Shown here piece after piece: positions 50,839 to 59,149 of a stretch of DNA of 64,000 nucleotides. The stretch comes from an uncultured Clostridia bacterium (GTDB lineage: Bacteria; Bacillota; Clostridia; TANB77; CAG-508). Both the position numbers and the translations under genes were made by a program. The first letter of the stretch is position 1; each line of letters opens with the position of its first letter. The notes below the pieces were generated by a model, which worked only from the letters and a program-made list of their open reading frames with translations, was not told the origin of the DNA and did not search any database. The stretch covers positions 1 through 64,000 of the forward strand of contig CANQYM010000003.1 in the NCBI GenBank assembly GCA_947628085.1, read 5' to 3'.

Positions 50839-50868
50839 TAGACAATTTATTAGTTTAAGTGATATAAT
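50839..50868 (+). promoter_or_regulatory. Promoter of the 223-aa gene
   Basis: TAGACA, 18 nt, TATAAT, about 50 nt before the small upstream frame at 50919. An ACATTCCC/GGGAATGT hairpin without U-run sits upstream (50793-50819). Confidence 0.6.
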
Positions 50869-50918
50869 AATAGTATGGTTATTATGTGCAAAACTTTAAT
50901 AGGCAGAAAGGAGAAAAT

Positions 50919-50972
50919 ATGGAAAATAGTGAAAAATATGAAAAAAGTTTAATAAATGAGCGGACAATATAG
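50919..50972 (+). CDS. 17-codon upstream frame overlapping the 223-aa gene
   Basis: ATG with the best ribosome site of the region (AGAAAGGAG, 5 nt before) opens a 17-residue frame (MENSEKYEKSLINERTI) that ends 17 nt inside the 223-aa frame. The larger gene has no ribosome site of its own and a TAA immediately before its ATG, so translational coupling through this frame is likely. It may also be a remnant of an N-terminus lost by frameshift. Confidence 0.45.
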   Translation: MENSEKYEKSLINERTI

Positions 50973-51627
50973 ATATCAATATTCTTATGTTGATTTAGAA
51001 GAAGTTTTGAAATGCCCGGAAGAATACATTATTCCAGAATGTTTAGAAGCTTGCAAGCAATTATGGAATAAAAACATAGAAACATTTATGGTTAGTAATG
51101 ATGATGATAGTAACATATATGTTTTAATCCAAAATTTATCTCCAAATAACAAAAAAATAATGGAAAAATTAATAGAAAGACATCCTGAAAGATATTATTA
51201 TGATGAGTTTAGAAAAACATATGGATTTAGTATGCCTAGTAAATCAAAGGAGGACGCAGAAGCTTTAGTTGTACTAACAGCTCCATTTAAAATGCAAGAT
51301 ACAGTTAGATTTCAAACTCCAGAGGATTTTTTAGATGACTATAAACGTACAGATGGTGAGTATATTATTACAGAGAATCATAGCATTATGCAAGATATAA
51401 ATCCAGAGTTAAAAGATGCAAAATTAGAAGATGCACTTAAAGCTACAGGCAAAGGAAATTTGTATGTACAATCAGAAAATAGAGTATATAGTAGCGAAAC
51501 ATTTAAAATGTGGCATGAAAGATATTTGAAAATGGTGAAAGAACATCCAGAACGAACTGATAAATATACAAAATTAGATAAAAGTCAAGAAAATAATAAA
51601 GATGGTGGAGAGTATCCAACTTTTTAA
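50956..51627 (+). CDS. Unrecognised 223-aa protein
   Basis: Not recognised. Mixed alpha/beta, acidic, without signal peptide or membrane helix. Tyr-rich start (QYRYQYSYVDLEE), Cys17 and Cys29 region (LKCPEEYIIPECLEACKQL), then conserved-looking VLIQNLSPNNKK and VLTAPFKMQDTV segments and an acidic C-terminal tail ending GGEYPTF. Its ATG is preceded by a TAA and lacks a ribosome site; the upstream 17-codon frame probably couples translation. It is followed by a G+C-richer structured stretch and terminator. Confidence 0.7.
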   Translation: MSGQYRYQYSYVDLEEVLKCPEEYIIPECLEACKQLWNKNIETFMVSNDDDSNIYVLIQNLSPNNKKIMEKLIERHPERYYYDEFRKTYGFSMPSKSKEDAEALVVLTAPFKMQDTVRFQTPEDFLDDYKRTDGEYIITENHSIMQDINPELKDAKLEDALKATGKGNLYVQSENRVYSSETFKMWHERYLKMVKEHPERTDKYTKLDKSQENNKDGGEYPTF

Positions 51628-51740
51628 TTGGTGGCGATACAGGCAGAAACTACTAGATTCGTATTAACACCCAATGTAGCGCCAAAAGGAAAGTTTTTAT
51701 TGAAATATCAGCAATGTCAGGCGTTCGTTGCTACCAATAA
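51628..51740 (+). ncRNA. Candidate structured RNA or 3'-UTR element
   Basis: This 113-nt stretch is clearly richer in G+C than its flanks. TTGGTGGCGAT at its start can pair with GTTGCTACCAA at its end (11 pairs with wobbles), and AGCGCC can pair with GGCGTT inside. A terminator follows directly. The frame of the 223-aa gene also stays open after its TAA for 40 codons up to a TAG inside the terminator stem, so a read-through peptide cannot be excluded. No known RNA family was recognised. Confidence 0.35.
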
Positions 51741-51776
51741 AAAAAGCTAGATTTAAATAATTTCTAGCTTTTTTTA
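51738..51776. terminator. Bidirectional terminator
   Basis: AAAAAGCTAGA / TCTAGCTTTTT with T-run on both strands, shared by the 223-aa unit (+) and the 71-aa gene (-). Confidence 0.9.
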
Positions 51777-51787
51777 TTTTTAAAATT

Positions 51788-52003
51788 TTATTTCTCAACT
51801 AATGTATATGACCCGTCTTCTTGTACTTCAAGTTCAAATCCAGCATTTTCAATCGCTGAAGTTATTTTAAAAATTTCTTCATTATTACTTAAAGTATCGC
51901 CAAGATCTTTTTTAGCACTGTTTACCATTTTTATATACATTGCTATTACCACAATAACTAAAACTATTATAATAGCTAAAAATATTTTATTTAATTTATT
52001 CAT
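51788..52003 (-). CDS. Small single-pass membrane protein, 71 aa
   Basis: Start at MNKLNK (52003), 8 nt after GGAGG; the track start five codons earlier has no site. One membrane helix (about 6-24, IFLAIIIVLVIVVIAMYI), then an extracytoplasmic 45-residue domain with a LEVQEDGSYTLVEK end. Not recognised. It lies 35 nt... downstream of the XRE regulator gene on the same strand (79-nt gap) and may be co-transcribed with it. Confidence 0.65.
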   Translation of the reverse strand: MNKLNKIFLAIIIVLVIVVIAMYIKMVNSAKKDLGDTLSNNEEIFKITSAIENAGFELEVQEDGSYTLVEK

Positions 52004-52081
52004 AATATATTCCTCCATTTCTTTTTATAGAATTTTTCTTTTAAAAAGTTGTCAAAAAGTTGTCAAATTTATCATATAAAA

Positions 52082-53047
52082 TTATTCATATATAATCATA
52101 TCTTTATATGTTTCAACTGGCTCTACTATTTCTTTAAAATGATCTTGAACATAGTCATAACTATAATATGATGATAAATAAGCTCCTTCATCTTCAGAAA
52201 TTGTAGTTACACTTTCTATTAAAAAGTCATTATTTAATTTTACTACCATTTTTAGATCATCTGGTATTTTATAGACTTTAAATTGTCTATTTATAATATC
52301 AACATAGTAGTAAGCTGGATTTAGTGAAGCTAATAGTATTTCTTTAAAACCTGATGGAATATATGCAAGTGTTGTTTCTCTAACTTCATTAACTTTATGA
52401 TTTTCAATAATTTCTTCTATGTTTTCTCCTGGTGCTAGATGGTTCTTTACATCTGTATAAGTATAATTATTAGTGTTTTCATCTAAATTTAGTTTATAAT
52501 ATTTTTGATTTTTCAAATCAATGAAACTTATATCATTTGGTAATGAATAGTTATGTTTTTCTTCAATGCTATCGTAAAATGATGACTCTTCGATTATTTT
52601 ATTTCCAACTCTTTTTGTAAAGAAATTCATTCCATAATATCCTTGTTTTTCTGTTTTACCATCAAAGCTTTGGTTCATACTATAATTTTCTTCAGAAAAA
52701 CTATTAGCAATTAAATAAAATCTATAAAAAGCAATAAATTTATAAACAGATATAAGTAAATAAATAATTAGAATAATAATTAATACTTTTAAACTTGCTC
52801 CAAGTTTCTTTTTTATTTCTTTTTTTTTAATTTCCTTTTCAGTTGATTCAACTTCATCATTTAATAAATATTCGAAACTTACATCAAATTTTTTAACTAT
52901 TTCTTGTATTTTATCTGTATCTGGTTTGGTTTCCCCATTCTCCCATTTAGATACTGCTTGTCTAGAAACATTAATTTCATTTCCAAATTCTTCTTGAGAT
53001 AGTCCTTTTTCTTTTCGTAATTTAATTAGTTTCTCACTTAACTTCAT
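52082..53047 (-). CDS. XRE-family regulator with a membrane-anchored C-terminal domain
   Basis: The N-terminal HTH_3 domain (SEKLIKLRKEKGLSQEEFGNEINVSRQAVSKWENGETKPD) spans residues 1-65, followed by a Lys-rich linker, one membrane helix (about 87-105, VLIIILIIYLLISVYKF) and a roughly 200-residue outside domain without recognised motifs. A membrane-tethered transcription regulator that may sense the envelope. I prefer ATG 53047 (GAGGG 8 nt upstream) to the GTG at 53056. No partner operon is obvious apart from the small membrane protein downstream. Confidence 0.85.
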   Translation of the reverse strand: MKLSEKLIKLRKEKGLSQEEFGNEINVSRQAVSKWENGETKPDTDKIQEIVKKFDVSFEYLLNDEVESTEKEIKKKEIKKKLGASLKVLIIILIIYLLISVYKFIAFYRFYLIANSFSEENYSMNQSFDGKTEKQGYYGMNFFTKRVGNKIIEESSFYDSIEEKHNYSLPNDISFIDLKNQKYYKLNLDENTNNYTYTDVKNHLAPGENIEEIIENHKVNEVRETTLAYIPSGFKEILLASLNPAYYYVDIINRQFKVYKIPDDLKMVVKLNNDFLIESVTTISEDEGAYLSSYYSYDYVQDHFKEIVEPVETYKDMIIYE

Positions 53048-53151
53048 TTGTATCACCCTCTTTCAAAATATAATTTATAATTATATTTTAATAAAATCTA
53101 TTGTTCATATCTACCATTTTGCACTTGAAATTTGTCAACTTTAGCTTACAT

Positions 53152-54363
53152 TTAATATTCTTGGCCTAAAATATTATAAATATGATCCAATTCAGATTTT
53201 AAAGTGTTATAAAGAGAACTATCTATATTTTTTTCTCCATTATTAAATCTATTTATTTCATTTTCTATATCTAACAATTTATATCTTCTTGTTTTTCCTT
53301 TATCAAACATATATATAGGTGTGTAGTCTGCTGAATCAATAGTTATTTTTTTATTATCTTTATAATGTTTTGTAACTTTTAAGTTTAATATTGCAGATTG
53401 TTTTGTATATTCTTTTACTTGTCCAGAAATAAAATTACCTAATGAAAAAACTGTGAAACAATCTTTATTTGTACCATCTTGCATAGTTACTTCTCTTTTT
53501 TCCATTTTTTGTAACACATGTGGATGTCCACCTAAAACAATATCTGCACCACTTTCGATAAGAAGATTGTTTAATCTAATTTGCTCCTCATTAGGAGAAG
53601 TTTGATATTCTATTCCCCAATGCATTATTGCTATAATTAAATCAACATTTTCTTCTTTCATTTTTTCCAAATCTGAAACAATTTTTTCATCATTAATTAA
53701 ATTTATACAATATTCCTTACCCTTTGGAACTGCTATTCCATTAGTTCCATAAGAATATGCAACTATTCCAATTTTTATTCCTTTAACTTCTGTAACTAAT
53801 AATTTTGATGCATCTTCTTCTGTTTTATAAGTACCTGTATGAAGTAAGCCCACTTTATCTAGTTCATCTATTGTATTAGATATTCCTGTAAAACCTTAGT
53901 CTAAAGCATGATTATTTGTTGTTGATAAAACATCAAGGCCTAATTCTTTTAAATCTGTAGCAATGTGCTCAGGTGTATTAAAAGTTGGATAACTTTCATA
54001 TCCAATATCTTTTCCAGCAAGAGTTGTTTCTAAATTTCCAATTGCTAAATCTGCATTTTCAATATATTGTTTTATATCTTCAAAAACATATGAAAAATCA
54101 TAATCTCCCAAGCTTGAATCATAAGCATCATTATATTGAGTGTTATGACACATAATATCTCCTATAACAGATATGTTAATTGTTTCATCTTCTGGAGTTT
54201 TCTCTTCTATCGCATTTATTTCATTATTTAATTCTTGATTTTGACTATTTTCTAGCTCTTTTTCTGGAGCATAAACTCTTTTAGAAAAAAATATGGATAA
54301 CGTACACAAAACAATTAAAAATAAAACTACTATGAATATTTTAAAAATGATTTTCTTTTTCAT
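53152..54363 (-). pseudogene. CapA-family protein interrupted by an in-frame TAA
   Basis: Two track ORFs are one gene. The upstream part (54363-53896) has an anchor helix (IFIVVLFLIVLCTLSIFF) and the CapA start ISVIGDIMCHN with IGNLETTLAG, ending TTNNHALD. A TAA follows, and in the same frame GFTGISNTIDELDK continues into the track ORF at 53853 with IMHWGIEY, GGHPHVLQ and FSLGNFISGQ, all expected CapA motifs. Relatives normally read NHALDxG here, so one codon was changed to a stop. Together about 400 aa. Poly-gamma-glutamate/metallophosphatase-like; now probably inactive, unless read-through or a sequencing error applies. Confidence 0.85.
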
Positions 54364-54439
54364 ATTTTTACCGCACCTTTCCACCTTCTATCAACAAAAA
54401 GGTATATAATTTATTTTCTCCATGTTATATTATAAAAAT

Positions 54440-54472
54440 AAAAGCACTAGCATATTTTGTGTTAGTGCTTTT
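54440..54472 (-). terminator. Terminator after asnS
   Basis: AAAAGCACTA / TAGTGCTTTT with a 13-nt loop and a T-rich tail, 17 nt from the asnS stop. Confidence 0.85.
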
Positions 54473-54488
54473 AAAATTTTTCATAAGT

Positions 54489-55880
54489 TTAGAATTCGCA
54501 ATTTTTTGGTGTTCTTGGGAATGGAATAACATCACGAATATTTTGCATTCCTGTAATATACATCATTAGTCTTTCAAAGCCTAATCCAAATCCACTATGT
54601 GGAACACTTCCATATTTTCTTAAATCTAAGTACCACCAATAATCTTTTTCATCCATTTTTAAATCTTTTATTTTATTTTGTAATTTCTCTAAACTATCTT
54701 CTCTTTGGCTTCCTCCAATTATTTCTCCTATTCCCGGAGCTAGAAGGTCAGTTGCAGCAACTGTTTTGCCATCTGGATTTAATTTCATATAAAATGCTTT
54801 TATTTCTGCTGGATAGTCTGTAACAAAAACTGGTTTTTTAAATATTTTTTCGCTTAAATATCTTTCATGTTCTGTTTGAAGATCTACTCCCCAAGATACT
54901 TTATATTCAAATTCATCATTATGTTTTTCTAATTCTTTTATTGCATCTGTATAGCTTATTCTTCCAAAATCAGAATTTACTACATTATTTAGTCTTTCAA
55001 GTAATGTTTTATCTATAAAATTGTTGAAAAATTCCATTTCTTCTGGACAATTTTCCAAAACATATTTTATAACAAATTTTAGCATATCTTCTGCTAAATT
55101 CATATCATCTTTTAAATCTGCAAAACTTATTTCAGGTTCTATCATCCAAAATTCAGCAGCATGTTTTACTGTATTTGAATTTTCTGCTCTGAATGTTGGA
55201 CCAAAAGTATAAACATTTCTAAAAGCAAATGCATAAGTTTCAACATTTAATTGACCACTAACTGTAAGATGTGCTGGCTTTCCAAAAAAGTCTTTTGAAA
55301 AATCTACTTCTCCATCTTCTAATTTATCCACATTTTTTAAATCAAAAGTGTTTAAATTAAACATTTCGCCTGCACCTTCTGCATCACTTCCTGTGATTAT
55401 TGGTGTGTGAACATATACAAAGTTTCTTTCTTGGAAAAATTTGTGTATAGCATAAGATAAAACTGAACGAACTCTAAATACTGCATTAAATGTATTTGTT
55501 CTTGGTCTTAAATGGGCTATTGTTCTCAAATATTCCATTGTATGTCTTTTCTTTTGTAAAGGATATTCTGGATCTGATAAAGCTACTAGCTTTACTTTTT
55601 TTGCTTTTATTTCAAATGGTTGCTTTGCATTTTCTGTTTTTACAACAGTTCCTAAAACTATTATTGATGAGCTTAAAGTTAATTTACATATGTCATCAAA
55701 ATTTTCTAAAGTGTTGTTAAAAACAATTTGCAAATTTTTGAAAAAAGATCCGTCGTTTAATTCAATAAATCCAAATGTTTTAGAATCTCTAACTGTTCTA
55801 ACCCATCCAGAAACTTGTACATCTTTTGAATAATATTTTTCTGAATTTCTATATAGTTCTCTAACAAGTATATTATCCAT
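54489..55880 (-). CDS. asnS: Asparaginyl-tRNA synthetase
   Basis: Class IIb synthetase. OB-fold anticodon-binding domain ([23 protein letters not shown]), motif 2 (FRAENSNT...EFWMIEPE) and motif 3 ([15 protein letters not shown]) are present; the Asn-specific lineage is indicated by the lack of the GAD insert of bacterial AspRS and by [17 protein letters not shown] start at ATG 55880 after GGAGGAAGTT, giving 463 aa. Cells with AsnS plus GatCAB usually need GatCAB only for glutaminyl-tRNA. No T-box leader seen. Confidence 0.95.
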   Translation of the reverse strand: MDNILVRELYRNSEKYYSKDVQVSGWVRTVRDSKTFGFIELNDGSFFKNLQIVFNNTLENFDDICKLTLSSSIIVLGTVVKTENAKQPFEIKAKKVKLVALSDPEYPLQKKRHTMEYLRTIAHLRPRTNTFNAVFRVRSVLSYAIHKFFQERNFVYVHTPIITGSDAEGAGEMFNLNTFDLKNVDKLEDGEVDFSKDFFGKPAHLTVSGQLNVETYAFAFRNVYTFGPTFRAENSNTVKHAAEFWMIEPEISFADLKDDMNLAEDMLKFVIKYVLENCPEEMEFFNNFIDKTLLERLNNVVNSDFGRISYTDAIKELEKHNDEFEYKVSWGVDLQTEHERYLSEKIFKKPVFVTDYPAEIKAFYMKLNPDGKTVAATDLLAPGIGEIIGGSQREDSLEKLQNKIKDLKMDEKDYWWYLDLRKYGSVPHSGFGLGFERLMMYITGMQNIRDVIPFPRTPKNCEF

Positions 55881-55962
55881 AACTTCCTCCACAATTTATT
55901 TTCATATAATTTAACTTTCTGTATTATACAAAATTATATGCATTTTTGCAATACTTCAAGGC

Positions 55963-56823
55963 TTATAAGAATTTGATTTTTTCTGTTTCATCTATTCTTT
56001 CAAATCCAATTTTCTCATATGCAGAAATAGCAGATTCATTTTGAGGACTTACATGTAAAACAATGAATTTACATCCATTTTCTAGTAATTGTTCGCATAA
56101 AGCATATACACATCTTTTAGCATAACCTTGTCCTCTATGTTTTTTTAATGTTACTACTCCTCCAATTGCACATCCATTTACTTGCTTTCTAACAGTAACT
56201 GCTTGACAAACAATTTCTTTTTCTTCATTTCTTAAAACATATAATCCTTTTTTAATAAAAATTTTAGCAATTTTTCTTGCTTCTTCATCTGGGCATTCTT
56301 TTCCATTATAAGTATACAAATACATTTCTCTTATTAACTCTTTAAGAGTTTTCATTTCTATTTCTTCTTCTATTTTTTCAACTTTTTCATCTGTTTTTAG
56401 AAGATATTTATCTTTAAATTCAGTAAATTTAAAAATATATTTATATTCACTTTCAAGCATTTTTCTCTTTGTTTTTCTAACATAAAGTTTAGCAATTTTT
56501 CTTGCCATTTCTTTTGTTGCCAAAACTTCTTCAAGATTAACATCATGCTTAACAAGTGTATTTACTAAAAATTCAGCTACTTCATCAGTTAATTTGCCAT
56601 GTGGAGCATATAATAGCAAGCCTTCTTTATCATCATCTACTAAAAATATAGCTTCTACTCTTCCATTATCTTCTATTCTTCCTAAAAACCATTTTTTTAT
56701 CTTTCTTTCATGATGCTCCATTAATATTCCTATCATTATTTCGTTTTTAGCTTCATCTTTTAGAAGTATGTGCAAATTATTTTTTAAAAACTCTTTTTTT
56801 GAACCGTATCTAATAAATTCCAT
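55963..56823 (-). CDS. GNAT-family N-acetyltransferase with long N-terminal region
   Basis: The C-terminal about 120 residues form a GNAT domain (AVTVRKQVNGCAIGGVVTLKKHRGQGYAKRCVYAL with the acetyl-CoA loop RGQGYA, and VSPQNESAISAYEKIGFERI). The first about 165 residues also look GNAT-like or regulatory (EIMIGILMEHHERKIKKWFLG), so a tandem GNAT is possible. The start at 56823 is preceded by TAGGAG; the track start 21 codons earlier runs through the terminator of mazF. Substrate unknown. Confidence 0.82.
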   Translation of the reverse strand: MEFIRYGSKKEFLKNNLHILLKDEAKNEIMIGILMEHHERKIKKWFLGRIEDNGRVEAIFLVDDDKEGLLLYAPHGKLTDEVAEFLVNTLVKHDVNLEEVLATKEMARKIAKLYVRKTKRKMLESEYKYIFKFTEFKDKYLLKTDEKVEKIEEEIEMKTLKELIREMYLYTYNGKECPDEEARKIAKIFIKKGLYVLRNEEKEIVCQAVTVRKQVNGCAIGGVVTLKKHRGQGYAKRCVYALCEQLLENGCKFIVLHVSPQNESAISAYEKIGFERIDETEKIKFL

Positions 56824-56876
56824 ATATCTTTTGTAACTCCTATTTTTATTCATTAATATAATATCAATGAATAAAG

Positions 56877-56918
56877 AAAAAAGCAAGGATTTTACGCATT
56901 AAATCCTTGCTTTTTTTT
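56877..56918 (-). terminator. Terminator after the MazF-type gene
   Basis: GCAAGGATTT / AAATCCTTGC with poly-A and poly-T flanks (about 16 bp in all), beginning at the stop codon of the MazF-type gene. Confidence 0.9.
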
Positions 56919-57267
56919 AATTGTCCAATCCAAAACTTATACCAATAGCGCTATTTACCTTACTCATAACTATATTATCATCTATATGACCAATTTTTTC
57001 TTTAAGTCTACTTTTATCTATAGTTCTTATCTGCTCTGTTAAAACAACAGAGTCAGACTTTAATCCATTATTTTCAGATCCTATTTCTATATGAGTAGGT
57101 AATTTGTTTTTACCTGTTTGTGATGTAATTGCAGCTGCTATTACTGTTGGACTATACTTATTTCCAGTATCATTTTGTATGATTAAAACAGGTCTAATAC
57201 CACCTTGCTCTGATCCTACAACTGGACTTAAATCTGCATAAAACATGTCTCCTCTTTTTATTATCAT
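56917..57267 (-). CDS. ndoA: MazF/PemK-type endoribonuclease (NdoA-like)
   Basis: mRNA interferase-type protein, 116 aa from ATG 57267 (TAGGAGTGAAAAAT upstream). [31 protein letters not shown] is the canonical EndoA start; [11 protein letters not shown]...LPTHIEI and [16 protein letters not shown] follow. It is very close to Bacillus NdoA, which is a housekeeping-like toxin normally encoded with the antitoxin NdoAI behind alr. No antitoxin-like ORF precedes it here; the upstream gene encodes a membrane-anchored protein. Confidence 0.93.
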   Translation of the reverse strand: MIIKRGDMFYADLSPVVGSEQGGIRPVLIIQNDTGNKYSPTVIAAAITSQTGKNKLPTHIEIGSENNGLKSDSVVLTEQIRTIDKSRLKEKIGHIDDNIVMSKVNSAIGISFGLDN

Positions 57268-57320
57268 ATTTTTCACTCCTATTATATTTACATATAGAAT
57301 AGAATTGTTGATAATTAAAA

Positions 57321-57920
57321 TTATTTAATTTTTATATCATTATATTTTATGCGTATACAAGTTTTTTTGGTATTGTCTTTAATTAGTAATTCTGTCGGAA
57401 TTTTTGTGTTCTTAGTTAAATGCAGTTCTTTATATTTTATATATGTACTTAAATTATTTTTTAATTCTGTTTCTAAAATTATTTCATCATCTTTTTCATA
57501 TTTTTTTGATTCATTATTTTTATAATCATTAATAAATGTATTTAAAAATAAATTATTATTTAAAACTTCCTCATATTTTTCATAAATTTTTTCCATATTT
57601 ATTTTTGTGTTCGTTATTTTTAAAGTATTATTATTTGCTTCTACTGTCATACCCTTTATGCTGTCTGGACTATTTACTATAAATTTACTACTATTTTTTT
57701 CTACTATTTGATTCATATTATAATTATTTTGTGTTTTATTGCTTATAACTAATATATCTACATTTGCTTCATATTCTTCTAAATTTTCTAAAATATTATC
57801 AACAACTTCATCTTGATTTATATTTTTATTATTTCCTAAAACACAAAAAATATAATAGAAAATTAAAAAAAGTATAATACAAATTAAAACAAAAATTAAC
57901 AAAATTTTTTTAACCTTCAT
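57321..57920 (-). CDS. Membrane-anchored protein, GerS/LolA-like candidate
   Basis: 199 aa from ATG 57920 (GAGGTGGAAA upstream). One N-terminal helix (about 5-26, [20 protein letters not shown]) then an extracytoplasmic domain with [60 protein letters not shown] and [24 protein letters not shown]. The pattern of a 'Y-a-n-v...nnk..nyy' strand series and final 'P..l.i.d..k....i.yn.i.i' fits the LolA-like fold used by clostridial GerS germination proteins, which also lie near alr/ndoA regions. This is a tentative structural guess; a strict lipobox is lacking. Confidence 0.55.
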   Translation of the reverse strand: MKVKKILLIFVLICIILFLIFYYIFCVLGNNKNINQDEVVDNILENLEEYEANVDILVISNKTQNNYNMNQIVEKNSSKFIVNSPDSIKGMTVEANNNTLKITNTKINMEKIYEKYEEVLNNNLFLNTFINDYKNNESKKYEKDDEIILETELKNNLSTYIKYKELHLTKNTKIPTELLIKDNTKKTCIRIKYNDIKIK

Positions 57921-58031
57921 TTTCCACCTCAAAATTTGATAAAAGTTTTTATATCAAAATTTATTTTTTTGTTTTCAGTTTATGACAAAAGTTTAGTTAT
58001 AAAATTTTGTAATTTTTATTTTAAATAAAAA

Positions 58032-58068
58032 AAGATGAAAGAAGACTTTTAATTCCTACTTTCATCTT
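58032..58068 (-). terminator. Terminator after dusB
   Basis: AAGATGAAAG / CTTTCATCTT, 10-bp stem followed on the minus strand by TTTTTTATTT. Confidence 0.85.
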
Positions 58069-58088
58069 ACCACTTTGCAAAATTCATA

Positions 58089-59072
58089 TTATGCTTTATT
58101 TATTTCAAAATATTCTTTTAAAATTTCTTGAAATTTTTCTTTACTTTCTACTTTATTTATTGCTTCTCTAATCATAGTTGCATTTGGCATTCCCTTCACA
58201 TACCAAGCAATGTGTTTTCTAATTTCTCTTGTTGCTGTATACTCGCCTTTTTCTTCTAATAATAAGTTAAAATGTTCCAAAATAACTTTATATTTTTCTT
58301 CATTTGAAATAGGTTCTAATTTTTCTCCAGTTTCCAAAAAGTGTGTTATCTGTTTAAAAATCCATGGATTACCTAATGAAGCCCTTCCTATCATAATTCC
58401 GTCAACACCAGTTTCTTCAAAAATTTTCAGCGCATCCTCTTCTGTTTTTATATCTCCATTTCCTATAACTGGAATTTTTACTGCATCTTTTACTTTTTTT
58501 ATTATATCCCAATCTGCTGTTCCCGAATAAAATTCTGTTCTTGTTCTTCCATGAACAATTATTGCATCAGCTCCTGCTTTTTCTATAATTTGAGCTACCT
58601 CAACTGCAACAACATTTTCTTTATCCCAACCTTTTCTTATTTTCACAGTAACTGGTTTAGTTGCAGATTCTACAACTGCTTTTACTATTTTTTCTACCAA
58701 TTCTAAGTTTAATAATAATCTGCTTCCATCACCATTTTTTACAACTTTAGGGGCTGGGCATCCCATATTTATATCCAAAATATCTGCAAAATTGCAAATA
58801 AATTTTCCAGCTTTTTGCATTGTTTCAGGGTCGTTTCCAAATATTTGCATTGAAATTGGTCTTTTTTCACCTTCTGTATTTATCATATTAAGAGTCTTTT
58901 CATCTTCGTAGCAAATTGCTTTGCTACTTACCATTTCATTACATACTAATCCTGGATTTCCATATTTTTTGCAAATTTTTCTAAATGGTAAATCTGTTAT
59001 TCCTGCCATTGGTGCAAGTATAATATTATTTTCAAGTTCTACATTTCCTATTTTTAATTTTTTTAAATACAT
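58089..59072 (-). CDS. dusB: tRNA-dihydrouridine synthase B
   Basis: FMN-dependent reductase making dihydrouridine in tRNA D-loops. APMAGITDLPFRKICKKYG, DINMGCPAPKVVKNGDGSRLL with the catalytic Cys, TVKIRKGW, IIVHGRTRTEFYSGTADW and VIGNGDIKTEEDA are the signature. 327 aa, full length. Single gene between terminators, next to rodA downstream end. Confidence 0.96.
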   Translation of the reverse strand: MYLKKLKIGNVELENNIILAPMAGITDLPFRKICKKYGNPGLVCNEMVSSKAICYEDEKTLNMINTEGEKRPISMQIFGNDPETMQKAGKFICNFADILDINMGCPAPKVVKNGDGSRLLLNLELVEKIVKAVVESATKPVTVKIRKGWDKENVVAVEVAQIIEKAGADAIIVHGRTRTEFYSGTADWDIIKKVKDAVKIPVIGNGDIKTEEDALKIFEETGVDGIMIGRASLGNPWIFKQITHFLETGEKLEPISNEEKYKVILEHFNLLLEEKGEYTATREIRKHIAWYVKGMPNATMIREAINKVESKEKFQEILKEYFEINKA

Positions 59073-59108
59073 ATACCCTCTTTTACTAAATTTTGTTTTA
59101 TACTAAAA

Positions 59109-59140
59109 AATGAATTTATAAAATATTTTATAAATTCATT
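59109..59140 (-). terminator. Terminator after rodA
   Basis: A perfect 32-nt palindrome (AATGAATTTATAAAAT and its complement), followed on the minus strand by TTTTTTAG. It ends the minD-minE-rodA operon. Confidence 0.85.
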
Positions 59141-59149
59141 TCATTTATG

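Noticed and set aside
50640-51740. Possible att duplication: CGTCGCTACCA at the tRNA-Met end and CGTTGCTACCA at 51728
   Set aside because: Only about 11 nt with one mismatch, no integrase or phage gene between, and the second copy is explained as one side of a closing stem.
53152-54363. Stop-codon recoding (TAA as sense) suggested by capA
   Set aside because: TAA is the regular stop of many intact genes here, including rpsT and gatA, so only this gene is affected.
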